Assembly (NCBI GenBank): GCA_963976815.1
Contig: CAXBLU010000014.1
Coordinates: 29,286-93,285, forward strand
DNA: 64,000 bases
Direction: 5' to 3'
Source of the DNA: JAHRVQ01 sp963976815
GTDB lineage: Bacteria > Pseudomonadota > Gammaproteobacteria > Pseudomonadales > Azotimanducaceae
In this document: piece by piece, positions 42,948-50,500 of the stretch
How the letters are laid out: the number at the start of each line of letters is the position of its first letter
Position numbering within the stretch: the stretch's first letter is position 1
The notes under the pieces: model-generated
Told to the model about the DNA's origin: nothing
The model's database searches: none
What the model saw: the letters and a program-made list of their open reading frames with translations, nothing else
Position numbers and translations under genes: made by a program

Positions 42948-43748
42948 TCAGGCTGGCTGCTTCTGAAAGCGTTGACGCATACGCCGCATGCCGCCTAACC
43001 ACCGATCATAATCGTTAGCCTTCCGTTGGAAATAGGTTTCTACTTCCTGGTGTGGAAGGACAAGGAATCGCCCATCCTTCATTGCTTCGATGCAAAGGTC
43101 GGCAACATCGTCGGGCTCTAAAATACCATCACCACCGGCCTGGACTACATCTACCAACTCTTTCGGGTTTTTCATATAGCTCATGACATTTGTCCGAACA
43201 GCCTGGGGACATAACACTGAAACCCCAATACCTCTTTCGACGTAATTAATGGAAAGCCATTCCGCTAACGCAACGGCGGCATGTTTCGACACAGCGTAAG
43301 CGCCCGAATCAAACTGTGACAGGAGTCCCGCCGCGGAAGCTGTACTGAGCAGATAGCCGCTTCCACGCTCGAGCATACCTGGCAGCACAGCTCGAGCTGC
43401 TGCCAGATGTGACCAGGTGTGTACGTTCATCATTTTCTGCCAATCGGCGGTAGGCATTTCAATACCCCCAACGCGACCATAACCGGCGTTTGAAACAAAC
43501 ACATCAATGCCGCCATGAGCCGCTTCCACCTGGGCTACCAGCTGTTCAATTGCCGCTTCATCACCCACATCCAACTGCTCGGCAAAAGCCTGTGAACCAA
43601 TCGATTCTGCTGTTGCGCGGGCCTCTTTGAAATTAATGTCTGTACAAATCACGATACGAGCGTCATTTGCTGCAAATCTTTGAGCTATTGATCGTCCAAT
43701 ACCTGATCCGGCACCTGTAACAATTGCTACTTTATTGTTGAGTTCCAC
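42948..43748 (-). CDS. Short-chain dehydrogenase/reductase (first)
   Basis: A 266-residue classical SDR: 'VAIVTGAGSGIGRSIAQRF' (NAD(P) loop), 'DVFVSNAG', and catalytic Ser and Tyr-x3-Lys in 'LLSTASAAG' and 'AYAVSKHAAVALAE'. Asp after beta-2 ('VICTDINF') suggests NAD(H). It oxidises or reduces an alcohol/ketone. The GTG at 43748 follows AGGAG, 29 bases beyond the acyl-CoA synthetase stop, making it the third gene of the LLM-synthetase-SDR operon. Confidence 0.92.
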   Translation of the reverse strand: MELNNKVAIVTGAGSGIGRSIAQRFAANDARIVICTDINFKEARATAESIGSQAFAEQLDVGDEAAIEQLVAQVEAAHGGIDVFVSNAGYGRVGGIEMPTADWQKMMNVHTWSHLAAARAVLPGMLERGSGYLLSTASAAGLLSQFDSGAYAVSKHAAVALAEWLSINYVERGIGVSVLCPQAVRTNVMSYMKNPKELVDVVQAGGDGILEPDDVADLCIEAMKDGRFLVLPHQEVETYFQRKANDYDRWLGGMRRMRQRFQKQPA

Positions 43749-43777
43749 TTGGTTATTACTCCTGCATTCTTGCTTGA

Positions 43778-45313
43778 TTAGATGTTTTTGCCCGCTGCTG
43801 CCCAATATTCGTCTTTCAATAGGCGCTTGTAGAGTTTGCCCGTTGGATGTCGCGGCAGTTCTTCTCGGAAGTCGATGGTATGGGGGCACTTGATATGAGA
43901 GAGATGATCACGACAGTAGCTAATGAGCTCAGCTTCTAATGCTGTATCCGCTTCAATGTGATCCCTGAGTTGGACAACTGCTTTTACCTCTTCGCCAAAT
44001 TCGACGTTTGGCACGCCAAAAACGGCGACGTCCATCACCTTGTCGTGCATGATCAAAACGTTTTCAGTTTCCTGTGGATATATATTGACGCCACCGGAGA
44101 TAATCATGAAGTGCTTGCGATCTGTCAGATACAGGTAGCCATCTTCATCGAGGTAACCCACATCACCGAGTGTTGCCCAGCCAGCGGGATGTCTGGTTTC
44201 CTGGGTTTTTTTCTCATCCTTGTAATACTCAAATTTCGGGCCGCCGCCCATATAAATGGTTCCGGAAGTTCCGATCGGCACCTCATTGCCATCGTCATCA
44301 CAGATATGGAGTTCGCAGTTCAATGGTTTTCCTACGGAACCTCTGTGCGCCAACCATTCCTGGGAATTGAGATGCACAAAACCGATTGCCTCGGTGCCTG
44401 CATAGTACTCGTAAAGTGTTTCTCCCCACCATTCGATCATTTGCTCTTTGACCATAACCGGGCAGGGTGCTGCACCATGAATGGCATATTTGAGGGAGCT
44501 GAGGTCGTAGCGGGATCGTGTTTCTGCCGGGAGCTTTAACATGCGCACAAACATTGTTGGTACCCACTGGCTGTGGGTGACGCGATATTTTTCGATACTT
44601 TTAAGGGCTTCCTCTGGATCAAAGTGTTCCATCATCACAACGGTACAGCCCATACGCAGACAGATCATGGCGAAGCCAAGTGGTGCCGAGTGATACATGG
44701 GAGCTGGGGACAAATAGATTGAATCTCTGGTTGCGCCGTAAAGGTCCGTCATAATTGGCGCCAGTAATGCAGTTCCATATTCTTGATGGACCAGTGGTCG
44801 ATGAATGCCTTTCGGAAAGCCGGTTGTGCCGGAGGAATAGAGCAACATCGCGCCTTCGCATTGATCTGCAATCGGTGATGTTGGCATAGAAGCAATCGCA
44901 GCTTCAAAATCAGAGTAGCCGTCTACGACACCATCAATCATGAAACGCGCCAGGACTCCCGGCGTATTGTCTAGTAGTGAGGGTGCAACTTCTTTGACCG
45001 CATTGGAGCAAATAAAGACTTTGGCCTCAGAATTATTGAGCATATAGGCAACTTCTTCATCGAGCAGTCGCCAGCTGATAGGGGTGTAGTACAAGCCAGC
45101 ACGTTGAGCAGCCCAACAGATCTGCAAATACCTGGGATGATTTTCGAGCATGATACCGATGCGATCTCCAAGCTTTAAACCGAGGTCACGAAATAGGTGA
45201 GCGATTTGATTAGCGCCCGCCTCGAGTTCGCTATAAGTCACAACCTGGCCGGTACCTGTCATTATGTAGGCCGGTTTGTTTGGCTCTTCTGCTGCTATTT
45301 CACCTGGATGCAC
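43778..45313 (-). CDS. Acyl-CoA synthetase (AMP-forming)
   Basis: A 511-residue adenylate-forming enzyme. P-loop-like 'AMLLYSSGTTGFPKGIHRPL', 'YEYYAGTEAIG', 'GDVGYLDEDGYLYLTDRKHF' with 'MIISGGVNIYPQE', and the C-terminal lysine in 'PTGKLYKRLL' are all present. It activates a carboxylic acid as AMP ester and then CoA thioester. The GTG at 45313 ('VHPGEIAAEEPNKPAYIMTG') matches family N-termini and follows AAGGA; an upstream TTG would add a lysine-rich leader. Confidence 0.93.
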   Translation of the reverse strand: MHPGEIAAEEPNKPAYIMTGTGQVVTYSELEAGANQIAHLFRDLGLKLGDRIGIMLENHPRYLQICWAAQRAGLYYTPISWRLLDEEVAYMLNNSEAKVFICSNAVKEVAPSLLDNTPGVLARFMIDGVVDGYSDFEAAIASMPTSPIADQCEGAMLLYSSGTTGFPKGIHRPLVHQEYGTALLAPIMTDLYGATRDSIYLSPAPMYHSAPLGFAMICLRMGCTVVMMEHFDPEEALKSIEKYRVTHSQWVPTMFVRMLKLPAETRSRYDLSSLKYAIHGAAPCPVMVKEQMIEWWGETLYEYYAGTEAIGFVHLNSQEWLAHRGSVGKPLNCELHICDDDGNEVPIGTSGTIYMGGGPKFEYYKDEKKTQETRHPAGWATLGDVGYLDEDGYLYLTDRKHFMIISGGVNIYPQETENVLIMHDKVMDVAVFGVPNVEFGEEVKAVVQLRDHIEADTALEAELISYCRDHLSHIKCPHTIDFREELPRHPTGKLYKRLLKDEYWAAAGKNI

Positions 45314-45376
45314 TGTCTTGGGTTCCTTATATTGATTGTGGTTCTTTTTGAACTTTAGAAATTGACGCAAATAAAT

Positions 45377-45435
45377 TTGCGTCTTAAGTTGGACTTAGGT
45401 TGCGACTTAGATTGTGAATTAAGTTGCGATCAGGG
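45377..45435. repeat. Five degenerate 11-12-bp tandem repeats
   Basis: Five consecutive units start with TTG and follow the pattern TTGCGACTTAAG: at 45377, 45389, 45400, 45412 and 45424. They fill the gap between the luciferase-like gene and the acyl-CoA synthetase gene and run over the former's stop codon. They may arise by slippage, or serve as repeated protein or RNA sites within the operon. Confidence 0.7.
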
Positions 45436-46662
45436 TTCAAAAGTTGAGGTTGGCCGCCCCGTTGTGTTTGCAACCATGTCGATCGTTTCTCGGGTCGATT
45501 TTTGGGTAGGCTTGTGTTCACCCATGTCGAATGGCTTGGTGTCGATATCTTCAAGTGTGATTTCTTGATTTAGCACAGCGGTCTTCCAGGCCTGATGTTC
45601 TGGTTCGCGGGCGTGGAATTCGGGCATGACTTCCCTTGCGAAAAGCTTGAGTGAATCGCAGATGTCTTCGTGGGTGTTCTTTCCTGCCTGGTTGAGTAGG
45701 ATGACCTGGTCGACATTGGTGGCCTCTAATTCTTTGAGCCGCGCACGAATGGTATCTGGCGAGCCAATCAATTCGCTGCCACTTCGTTTTTGACCTTCTG
45801 GTGTCTGCTTCCACTCCTGATAGCGCTCCCAGAAATTAATAGTGCCTGGGTCAAACGGACCTTCTTTGCCGTACAGTTGCAATGCAAATTGAAAAAAGGT
45901 CCAGCCATCTGCTTTAGCCCACGCCTCTTCATCTGTCTCGGCACACATGAAGCCACTGACGACGGCGATATTAGGATTCGCCTGGTAGTCAGTCAGCTTC
46001 TGTTGTTGATGAATAAACGTGTTGTAGTAGGCGTTTACCCAGGCTTCAGCGGCATCCAGATTCACAAACTTAAAACACAGCGCTCCCATTCCCCGGTGTG
46101 CGGCGTATCGAATAGTGTCAAGTTGTGAGCAAGCCACCCAAAGTGGTGGGTGAGGTTTTTGCAGCGGTTTGGGAACAACGGCCCGTTTTGGGAATTTGAA
46201 AAATTCGCCATCGTATTCCCAGGCAGCGTTGTACATCATGGGCAGAGTACAGCGGACTGCATCCTCCCAGACATCCCGTTTATCTCTGAAGCGAAGGTTA
46301 AAAGGATGTAGTTCCGTGACCGAAGAGCCTTCTCCGATACCCATCTCAACTCTGCCATCGGAGACAAGGTCCAATGTTGAGACGCGTTCCGCAACCCGGG
46401 CTGGATGGTTGGTCGTTAATTGAATAATACCGTGTCCAAGCCGAATATTTTTTGTCCGTTGGCTGGCGGCGGCCAGAAAAACCTCCGGGGCAGAAGAATG
46501 TGAATATTCTTCTAGAAAATGATGCTCTACTTCCCAGGCGTAGTCGAATCCAAGTTGGTCGGCGAGCTCAATCTGGTCTAGAGAATTCTTGATGAGATTG
46601 TGTTCGCTGAATTCGTCCCACTCTCGTGGCAATTGATGTTCATAGAAAATACCAAATTTCAT
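45430..46662 (-). CDS. LLM-class (luciferase-like) flavin-dependent monooxygenase
   Basis: A 410-residue TIM-barrel oxidoreductase: 'MKFGIFYEHQLPREWDEF', 'ELADQLGFDYAWEVEHHFLE', 'IRLGHGIIQLTTNHPARVAE' and 'LDLVSDGRVEMGIGEGSSV'. These are the signatures of the bacterial luciferase-like group using reduced FMN or F420. Such enzymes oxidise ketones, aldehydes or sulfur compounds. It heads an operon with acyl-CoA synthetase and SDR. Its promoter region carries the putative AraC site at 46876, about 213 bases ahead. Confidence 0.92.
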   Translation of the reverse strand: MKFGIFYEHQLPREWDEFSEHNLIKNSLDQIELADQLGFDYAWEVEHHFLEEYSHSSAPEVFLAAASQRTKNIRLGHGIIQLTTNHPARVAERVSTLDLVSDGRVEMGIGEGSSVTELHPFNLRFRDKRDVWEDAVRCTLPMMYNAAWEYDGEFFKFPKRAVVPKPLQKPHPPLWVACSQLDTIRYAAHRGMGALCFKFVNLDAAEAWVNAYYNTFIHQQQKLTDYQANPNIAVVSGFMCAETDEEAWAKADGWTFFQFALQLYGKEGPFDPGTINFWERYQEWKQTPEGQKRSGSELIGSPDTIRARLKELEATNVDQVILLNQAGKNTHEDICDSLKLFAREVMPEFHAREPEHQAWKTAVLNQEITLEDIDTKPFDMGEHKPTQKSTRETIDMVANTTGRPTSTFEP

Positions 46663-46866
46663 ATGCTTCCCTCTGTGTTCTATTCGAAGTCAATCTTCAG
46701 GAAACCAGAGCGTTGCCCATAAAAGTTTGGGATGCCTCGTTTGCAAAGAAGATGAGGTGCGATCGGCAATTCAATTTCTAATTGTTGTAATGATGCCGAA
46801 TTTTTTCTTATTGAATTGAAGAAGGATTAACTGATATTGACGCTAGGTGAACAATACCTAAAGCTC

Positions 46867-47940
46867 TCAATCGACAGGGGACAATTTCGCTTGGTCCACT
46901 TTGATACTTCTTCTGAGGTCTGACGGGCTAACATCAAAGACACGCTGGAATGCTCGTCTGAAGCTACGTGCATCTGCGTAACCAGCTTTAGCTGTTATAG
47001 TCTCGATGCTGTCGCCTCTTGCTATGAGTTTAATCACGGTCTCACTAAATACCTGATCGCTTATTTCGCGGAACGAGGTTTTTTCCATCATGAGCCGACG
47101 TCTTAGGGTTGCAACACTCATCGCGACGGAACTGGCGATTGCAGATTGTGATCTAATCCCTCGGTGTAAGGCGTTTCTAACGAGTGATTGTAGTTCCTGG
47201 GAAGCAAAACTCTGGTTATGTTTTTGCTGTGTCTCGATAAGCACTTCGAGGATCCCCTGGCCCCAATCTCTGAGGCTTCTTTTACCCGTTGGATAATCGG
47301 CAATAGAGTCGGGAAAAATAATCTCCACACCTTCACCTTCAAAGAGTACGGGGCAATTTAGCGCGGCCAGCAGGTGGACCGCGTTTTCTGGTCGACTATG
47401 GGCAATATGAACCCGGGTAGCTTGAATCTCTTCATCGGTGAGCCACTGGAAAATACAAAAAAATGGGATACATGCAATCTCTAGAAAAATCTGTGCGGCA
47501 TCCGGTAGCGCTTTGAGGTTTCTGCAGGTCAAAGAAAAATGCAATTCACCGCGTAGACTTTTGAATTGCAGACCCATGTCGGGCCAAAGGATCTTGCCCG
47601 CTTTTACAAATGCTGACATTGCTCGTCCTAGAGTGGGTTCCTGCATTGCTCGAGCAATCATGAGTTCAGTACTGCCTGAGCGAACCGGTTGGCTAAAAAA
47701 CCCCAGGCATTCGTCGTTCAGGTCATAACCAACAATGGCGAGGAGTCGCCAGACAAACTCCGAGTCTAAATATTCCTCCGATTCTGAAAAAAAAGTGGGA
47801 GAAACGCCTGCTCTTGCAAGCAAGCGAGGGACATCCTCTTTTTTATATCCCGATTCTTCGATCAAAACTCGCAACTCTGAAGCAGGCATGAGCGCCATCA
47901 AGTCCCGATTATCGTCAAACTTAAAACTTGTCATGTTCAT
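46867..47940 (-). CDS. AraC-family regulator with Arabinose_bd-type sensor domain (second)
   Basis: A 357-residue regulator. The first 210 residues are the sensor ('PASELRVLIEESGYKKEDVP', 'VWRLLAIVGYDLNDECLGFF', 'ELMIARAMQEPTLGRAMSAF'). Residues 255-345 hold the DNA-binding part ('IASSVAMSVATLRRRLMMEK', 'ETITAKAGYADARSFRRAFQ', 'VFDVSPSDLRRSI'). It lies in the middle of the genes that share the AGGGGACAATTTCGCT-type element and is the natural candidate to bind it. One copy of the element is inside its own 3' end (46876). Confidence 0.92.
   Translation of the reverse strand: MNMTSFKFDDNRDLMALMPASELRVLIEESGYKKEDVPRLLARAGVSPTFFSESEEYLDSEFVWRLLAIVGYDLNDECLGFFSQPVRSGSTELMIARAMQEPTLGRAMSAFVKAGKILWPDMGLQFKSLRGELHFSLTCRNLKALPDAAQIFLEIACIPFFCIFQWLTDEEIQATRVHIAHSRPENAVHLLAALNCPVLFEGEGVEIIFPDSIADYPTGKRSLRDWGQGILEVLIETQQKHNQSFASQELQSLVRNALHRGIRSQSAIASSVAMSVATLRRRLMMEKTSFREISDQVFSETVIKLIARGDSIETITAKAGYADARSFRRAFQRVFDVSPSDLRRSIKVDQAKLSPVD
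46876..46892 (-). promoter_or_regulatory. Putative AraC box A, before the LLM operon
   Basis: The + strand reads AGGGGACAATTTCGCTT. Sixteen of these bases are identical to box B at 49005. It overlaps the last codons of the AraC gene and lies about 213 bases upstream of the LLM start codon. Read in the gene's direction it is GCGAAATTGTCCCCT, the same orientation as the other copies relative to their genes. Confidence 0.55.
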
Positions 47941-47955
47941 AAGACTACATCCTTT

Positions 47956-47980
47956 AGGGACAATGATCTCGTTTCGCTCA
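47956..47980 (-). promoter_or_regulatory. Partial AraC box D, before the AraC gene
   Basis: AGGGACAAT (47956-47964) and TTTCGCTCA (47972-47980) are the two halves of the element, but they are set further apart than in the other copies. The site lies 15 bases in front of the AraC start codon, where it could serve autoregulation. Support is weaker than for boxes A, B, C and E. Confidence 0.35.
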
Positions 47981-48016
47981 CAGTGCTATGGCTAGCGTTG
48001 CGTGTATGTTGTTATC

Positions 48017-48895
48017 TTATAACGAATTATTTCCAATTTGTTGGAGTATTGAAGCCTGACCCGTCGAGCCCCTGTTAACACCAAACACGCCTGCATCTTT
48101 TGCAGATGCGCCGGGAAAGTTTCTTGTAGATGCCGGTCCTTCAGCCGTCATACCACCATCTACGATAATATGATCTCCTGTTACAAACCTTGAATCTTCG
48201 CTTGCTAGAAATAATGCAACCCCCGCAATGTCATCGCCCGAGCCGCATTCAGGCCAGGGCTGGGCTTTAGCGAATGCGACGCGCGCTTTTTCGGGGCGCC
48301 CACCGTCTGCCAGCGGTGTGAGAATAAAACCGGGACAGATCGCGTTAACCCGAATTTTGTGCCTTGCGAGTTCTACCGCTGCGGATTTAGTCAAGCTAAC
48401 TACTGCTGCTTTTGCTGCCGAATAAACCAGTGGTCCGCCATCCCCGCTTAATGCAGCGACGGATGCGGTGTTAATAATCGAACCGCCTTGACCACGTTCA
48501 ATCATGATTCGTGCGGCGTGTTTTATCCCGAGGAAAACCCCTTTAGCCATCACATTCATCGTGTAGTCCCAGGCCTCTACGGTGGTTTCTGTAAGCGGAC
48601 CTAGTGCGCCGCCCACGCCGGCATTGTTAAATACAATATCCAGGCGACCATACTGATCAAGCGCGTATTGCAGCATTGCCTCGATGTCGGGCTCAGATGC
48701 GACATCGGTTTTGATAAACCGTATGTTGTCTGAAAATCCGAGCTCAGCACATTCATCCAGTGTGGTTTTGCCTGTCTGGCTGTTGAAATCTGCAATGACA
48801 ACCTTCGCGCCTTCCTGCAGAAAGCGTAATGCAGTCGCCTTTCCCATGCCGCTTGCGCCACCAGTGATGACGGCAACTGTGTTTTTCAGTCTCAT
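48017..48895 (-). CDS. Short-chain dehydrogenase/reductase (second)
   Basis: A 292-residue SDR: 'VAVITGGASGMGKATALRFL', 'LDIVFNNAGVGGALGPLTE', 'IINTASVAALSGDGGPLVYS' with Tyr-x3-Lys in 'YSAAKAAV', and 'FVTGDHIIVDGGMTAEGPA'. The cofactor Asp in 'VVIADFN' suggests NAD(H). About 35 residues follow the usual end, longer than most homologs of this class. It lies between the AraC gene and the divergent amidohydrolase and has box B about 110 bases upstream. Confidence 0.92.
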   Translation of the reverse strand: MRLKNTVAVITGGASGMGKATALRFLQEGAKVVIADFNSQTGKTTLDECAELGFSDNIRFIKTDVASEPDIEAMLQYALDQYGRLDIVFNNAGVGGALGPLTETTVEAWDYTMNVMAKGVFLGIKHAARIMIERGQGGSIINTASVAALSGDGGPLVYSAAKAAVVSLTKSAAVELARHKIRVNAICPGFILTPLADGGRPEKARVAFAKAQPWPECGSGDDIAGVALFLASEDSRFVTGDHIIVDGGMTAEGPASTRNFPGASAKDAGVFGVNRGSTGQASILQQIGNNSL

Positions 48896-49233
48896 GAATT
48901 CCCCTTTTTTCTGCCTTACGTATAAGAACTTTACGTACAGCAGGCATCAAATTAGGTTAGGGGTATTCGGATCTAGTCAACAAGGCCCAATTGCTTCAAC
49001 TGCTAGGGGACAATTTCGCTCATGCCCTTGAGTGGGGAATTAGAAATATAATTCTAACGATATTACTGAGTGACAATTACCAAAAAGAATTATATAAGTT
49101 TAGGTGAGAGGAAAATCAAATTTGTTATTTCGAATAATCCAAAAACACCAGTCAACGACAAATTTAGCTGTGCAAAATGCGTAAATAGCGTGTGTTGTTG
49201 GCGTAAGTTCAACAAAATAATAGAGGGATAAAC
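48896..49233. other. Divergent promoter region between SDR and amidohydrolase
   Basis: This 338-bp gap is AT-rich and carries no gene I accept. It contains putative AraC box B (49005-49023) near its middle and a repeated TTACGTA at 48916-48922 and 48931-48937 close to the SDR start. The amidohydrolase ribosome site is TAGAGGGATAA just before 49234. Confidence 0.6.
49005..49023 (-). promoter_or_regulatory. Putative AraC box B, SDR/amidohydrolase promoter
   Basis: The + strand reads AGGGGACAATTTCGCTCAT, the fullest version of the element. It lies 109 bases upstream of the SDR start on the minus strand and about 210 bases upstream of the amidohydrolase start on the plus strand, so it could control both. 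Confidence 0.6.
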
Positions 49234-50244
49234 ATGAGTCTAATGCCAAAAGACGAGAAGTGGCTGTCATCAGTCCAGGAAGAAATCATTGAACCGAGTC
49301 GCCGAATTATAGACCCTCATCATCATCTGTGGCGGACGGGCATGGTCTACCAGGTACAAGATCTTTGGGGTGACACTGAGACCGGACATAACATTGTAAA
49401 AACGGTTTTTGTAGATTGTGGGGCTGAGTATCGAACGGATGGACCTGAACACTTAAAGTGCCTCGGTGAGACCGAATTTGTCGTAGAACAAGCAAAGCTG
49501 TCCAGGACGGGCAAGCAAGGAGAGCCTGTCATTGCCGCAATTGTTTCACGGGCAGACCTTACCCTGGGCGAGGCGGTAGGTGAAGTTTTGGATCAGCACG
49601 TCGAAGTGGGGGAAGGGCTTTTTCGTGGCATTAGACTAGTTGCGTCCCGAGACCCAAGTCCACCGGGGACTCTGGCAATTGACCACCAAGCACTAGAAGG
49701 CATGTACGGCCTACAATCTTTTCGGCAGGGCATGAAAGTGTTGGAGAGTCGTGGCTTGTCTTTTGATGCCTGGCACTACCATCATCAAAATCAAGACTTT
49801 TTGGATATGGCCAGAGCAGTCCCGTCTACACAAATTATCCTGAATCATTTTGCGTCACCCCTTGGAGTTGGTCCTTATGCAAACAAACGGGACGAAATAT
49901 TCGAGCAATGGAAGAAAGACATGGTGGAAATTGCCCGCTGTGAAAATGTGTCCGTGAAACTAGGTGGCCTTTCCATGCCAGACAATGGTTTTGGTTGGGA
50001 GAGCCGGGATAGGGCCCCCACGTCCGATGAATTTGTAGCTGCTCAGCAACGTTACTTTATGCATATGATCGAATGCTTTGGCCCCGACCGTTGCATGTTC
50101 GAAAGTAATTTCCCCGTTGATAAACTTTCGATCTCATACCCTGTTTTGTATAACGGCTTTAAAAAAATTGCTGCGGGTTTCTCGGAAAATGAAAAGGATG
50201 CAATGTTCTATGGCACGGCCGCCCGTGTGTATCGAATTGATTGA
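49234..50244 (+). CDS. Amidohydrolase_2-family metal-dependent hydrolase
   Basis: A 336-residue TIM-barrel hydrolase of the ACMSD/LigI-like group: metal ligands in 'RIIDPHHHLWRTG', 'SFDAWHYHHQNQDFLDMARA', 'IILNHFASPLG' and the final Asp region 'RCMFESNFPVDKLSISYPVL'. Relatives are lactonases, decarboxylases or hydratases acting on ring-cleavage or lactone products. In this island a lactone from the Baeyer-Villiger step would be a fitting substrate; that is inference. Confidence 0.9.
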   Translation: MSLMPKDEKWLSSVQEEIIEPSRRIIDPHHHLWRTGMVYQVQDLWGDTETGHNIVKTVFVDCGAEYRTDGPEHLKCLGETEFVVEQAKLSRTGKQGEPVIAAIVSRADLTLGEAVGEVLDQHVEVGEGLFRGIRLVASRDPSPPGTLAIDHQALEGMYGLQSFRQGMKVLESRGLSFDAWHYHHQNQDFLDMARAVPSTQIILNHFASPLGVGPYANKRDEIFEQWKKDMVEIARCENVSVKLGGLSMPDNGFGWESRDRAPTSDEFVAAQQRYFMHMIECFGPDRCMFESNFPVDKLSISYPVLYNGFKKIAAGFSENEKDAMFYGTAARVYRID

Positions 50245-50266
50245 TATTTTTGTCAACGATTAGTTA

Positions 50267-50285
50267 TCGAGCGAAATTACCCCCT
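50267..50285 (+). promoter_or_regulatory. Putative AraC box E, before the second TonB receptor
   Basis: The + strand reads TCGAGCGAAATTACCCCCT. Against ATGAGCGAAATTGTCCCCT (box B in the gene's direction) 15 of the last 17 bases agree. It lies 215 bases upstream of the receptor's ATG, almost the same distance as box A from the LLM gene (213). An inverted repeat CCCCT...AGGGG (50281-50298) overlaps its right edge. Confidence 0.55.
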
Positions 50286-50500
50286 TTCAATTGAGGGGAT
50301 ATGGCCTTGTTGGTTAGCTTTAAATCGCACTTAATGATCCTCGATGTTTAAAAGTACAAAAGCAGAACACGATTCTAACGATAAAAAACGTGGGGTGTGG
50401 GCTACGGAAATTTACGTACTAACGCCTTAGATCTGTTTACGTTTTAAAGAGACATTGTTGGCTACCAACAACATACAACTGTATTTTAAGGGGGATTATT

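Noticed and set aside
43958..44539. A 193-codon frame on the plus strand
   Set aside because: Antisense to the acyl-CoA synthetase, which has all its motifs there.
48916..50419. TTACGTA motif shared by the SDR and TonB receptor promoters
   Set aside because: Copies at 48916, 48931 and 50412 share only seven to nine bases, positions relative to genes differ, and words of this length recur by chance.
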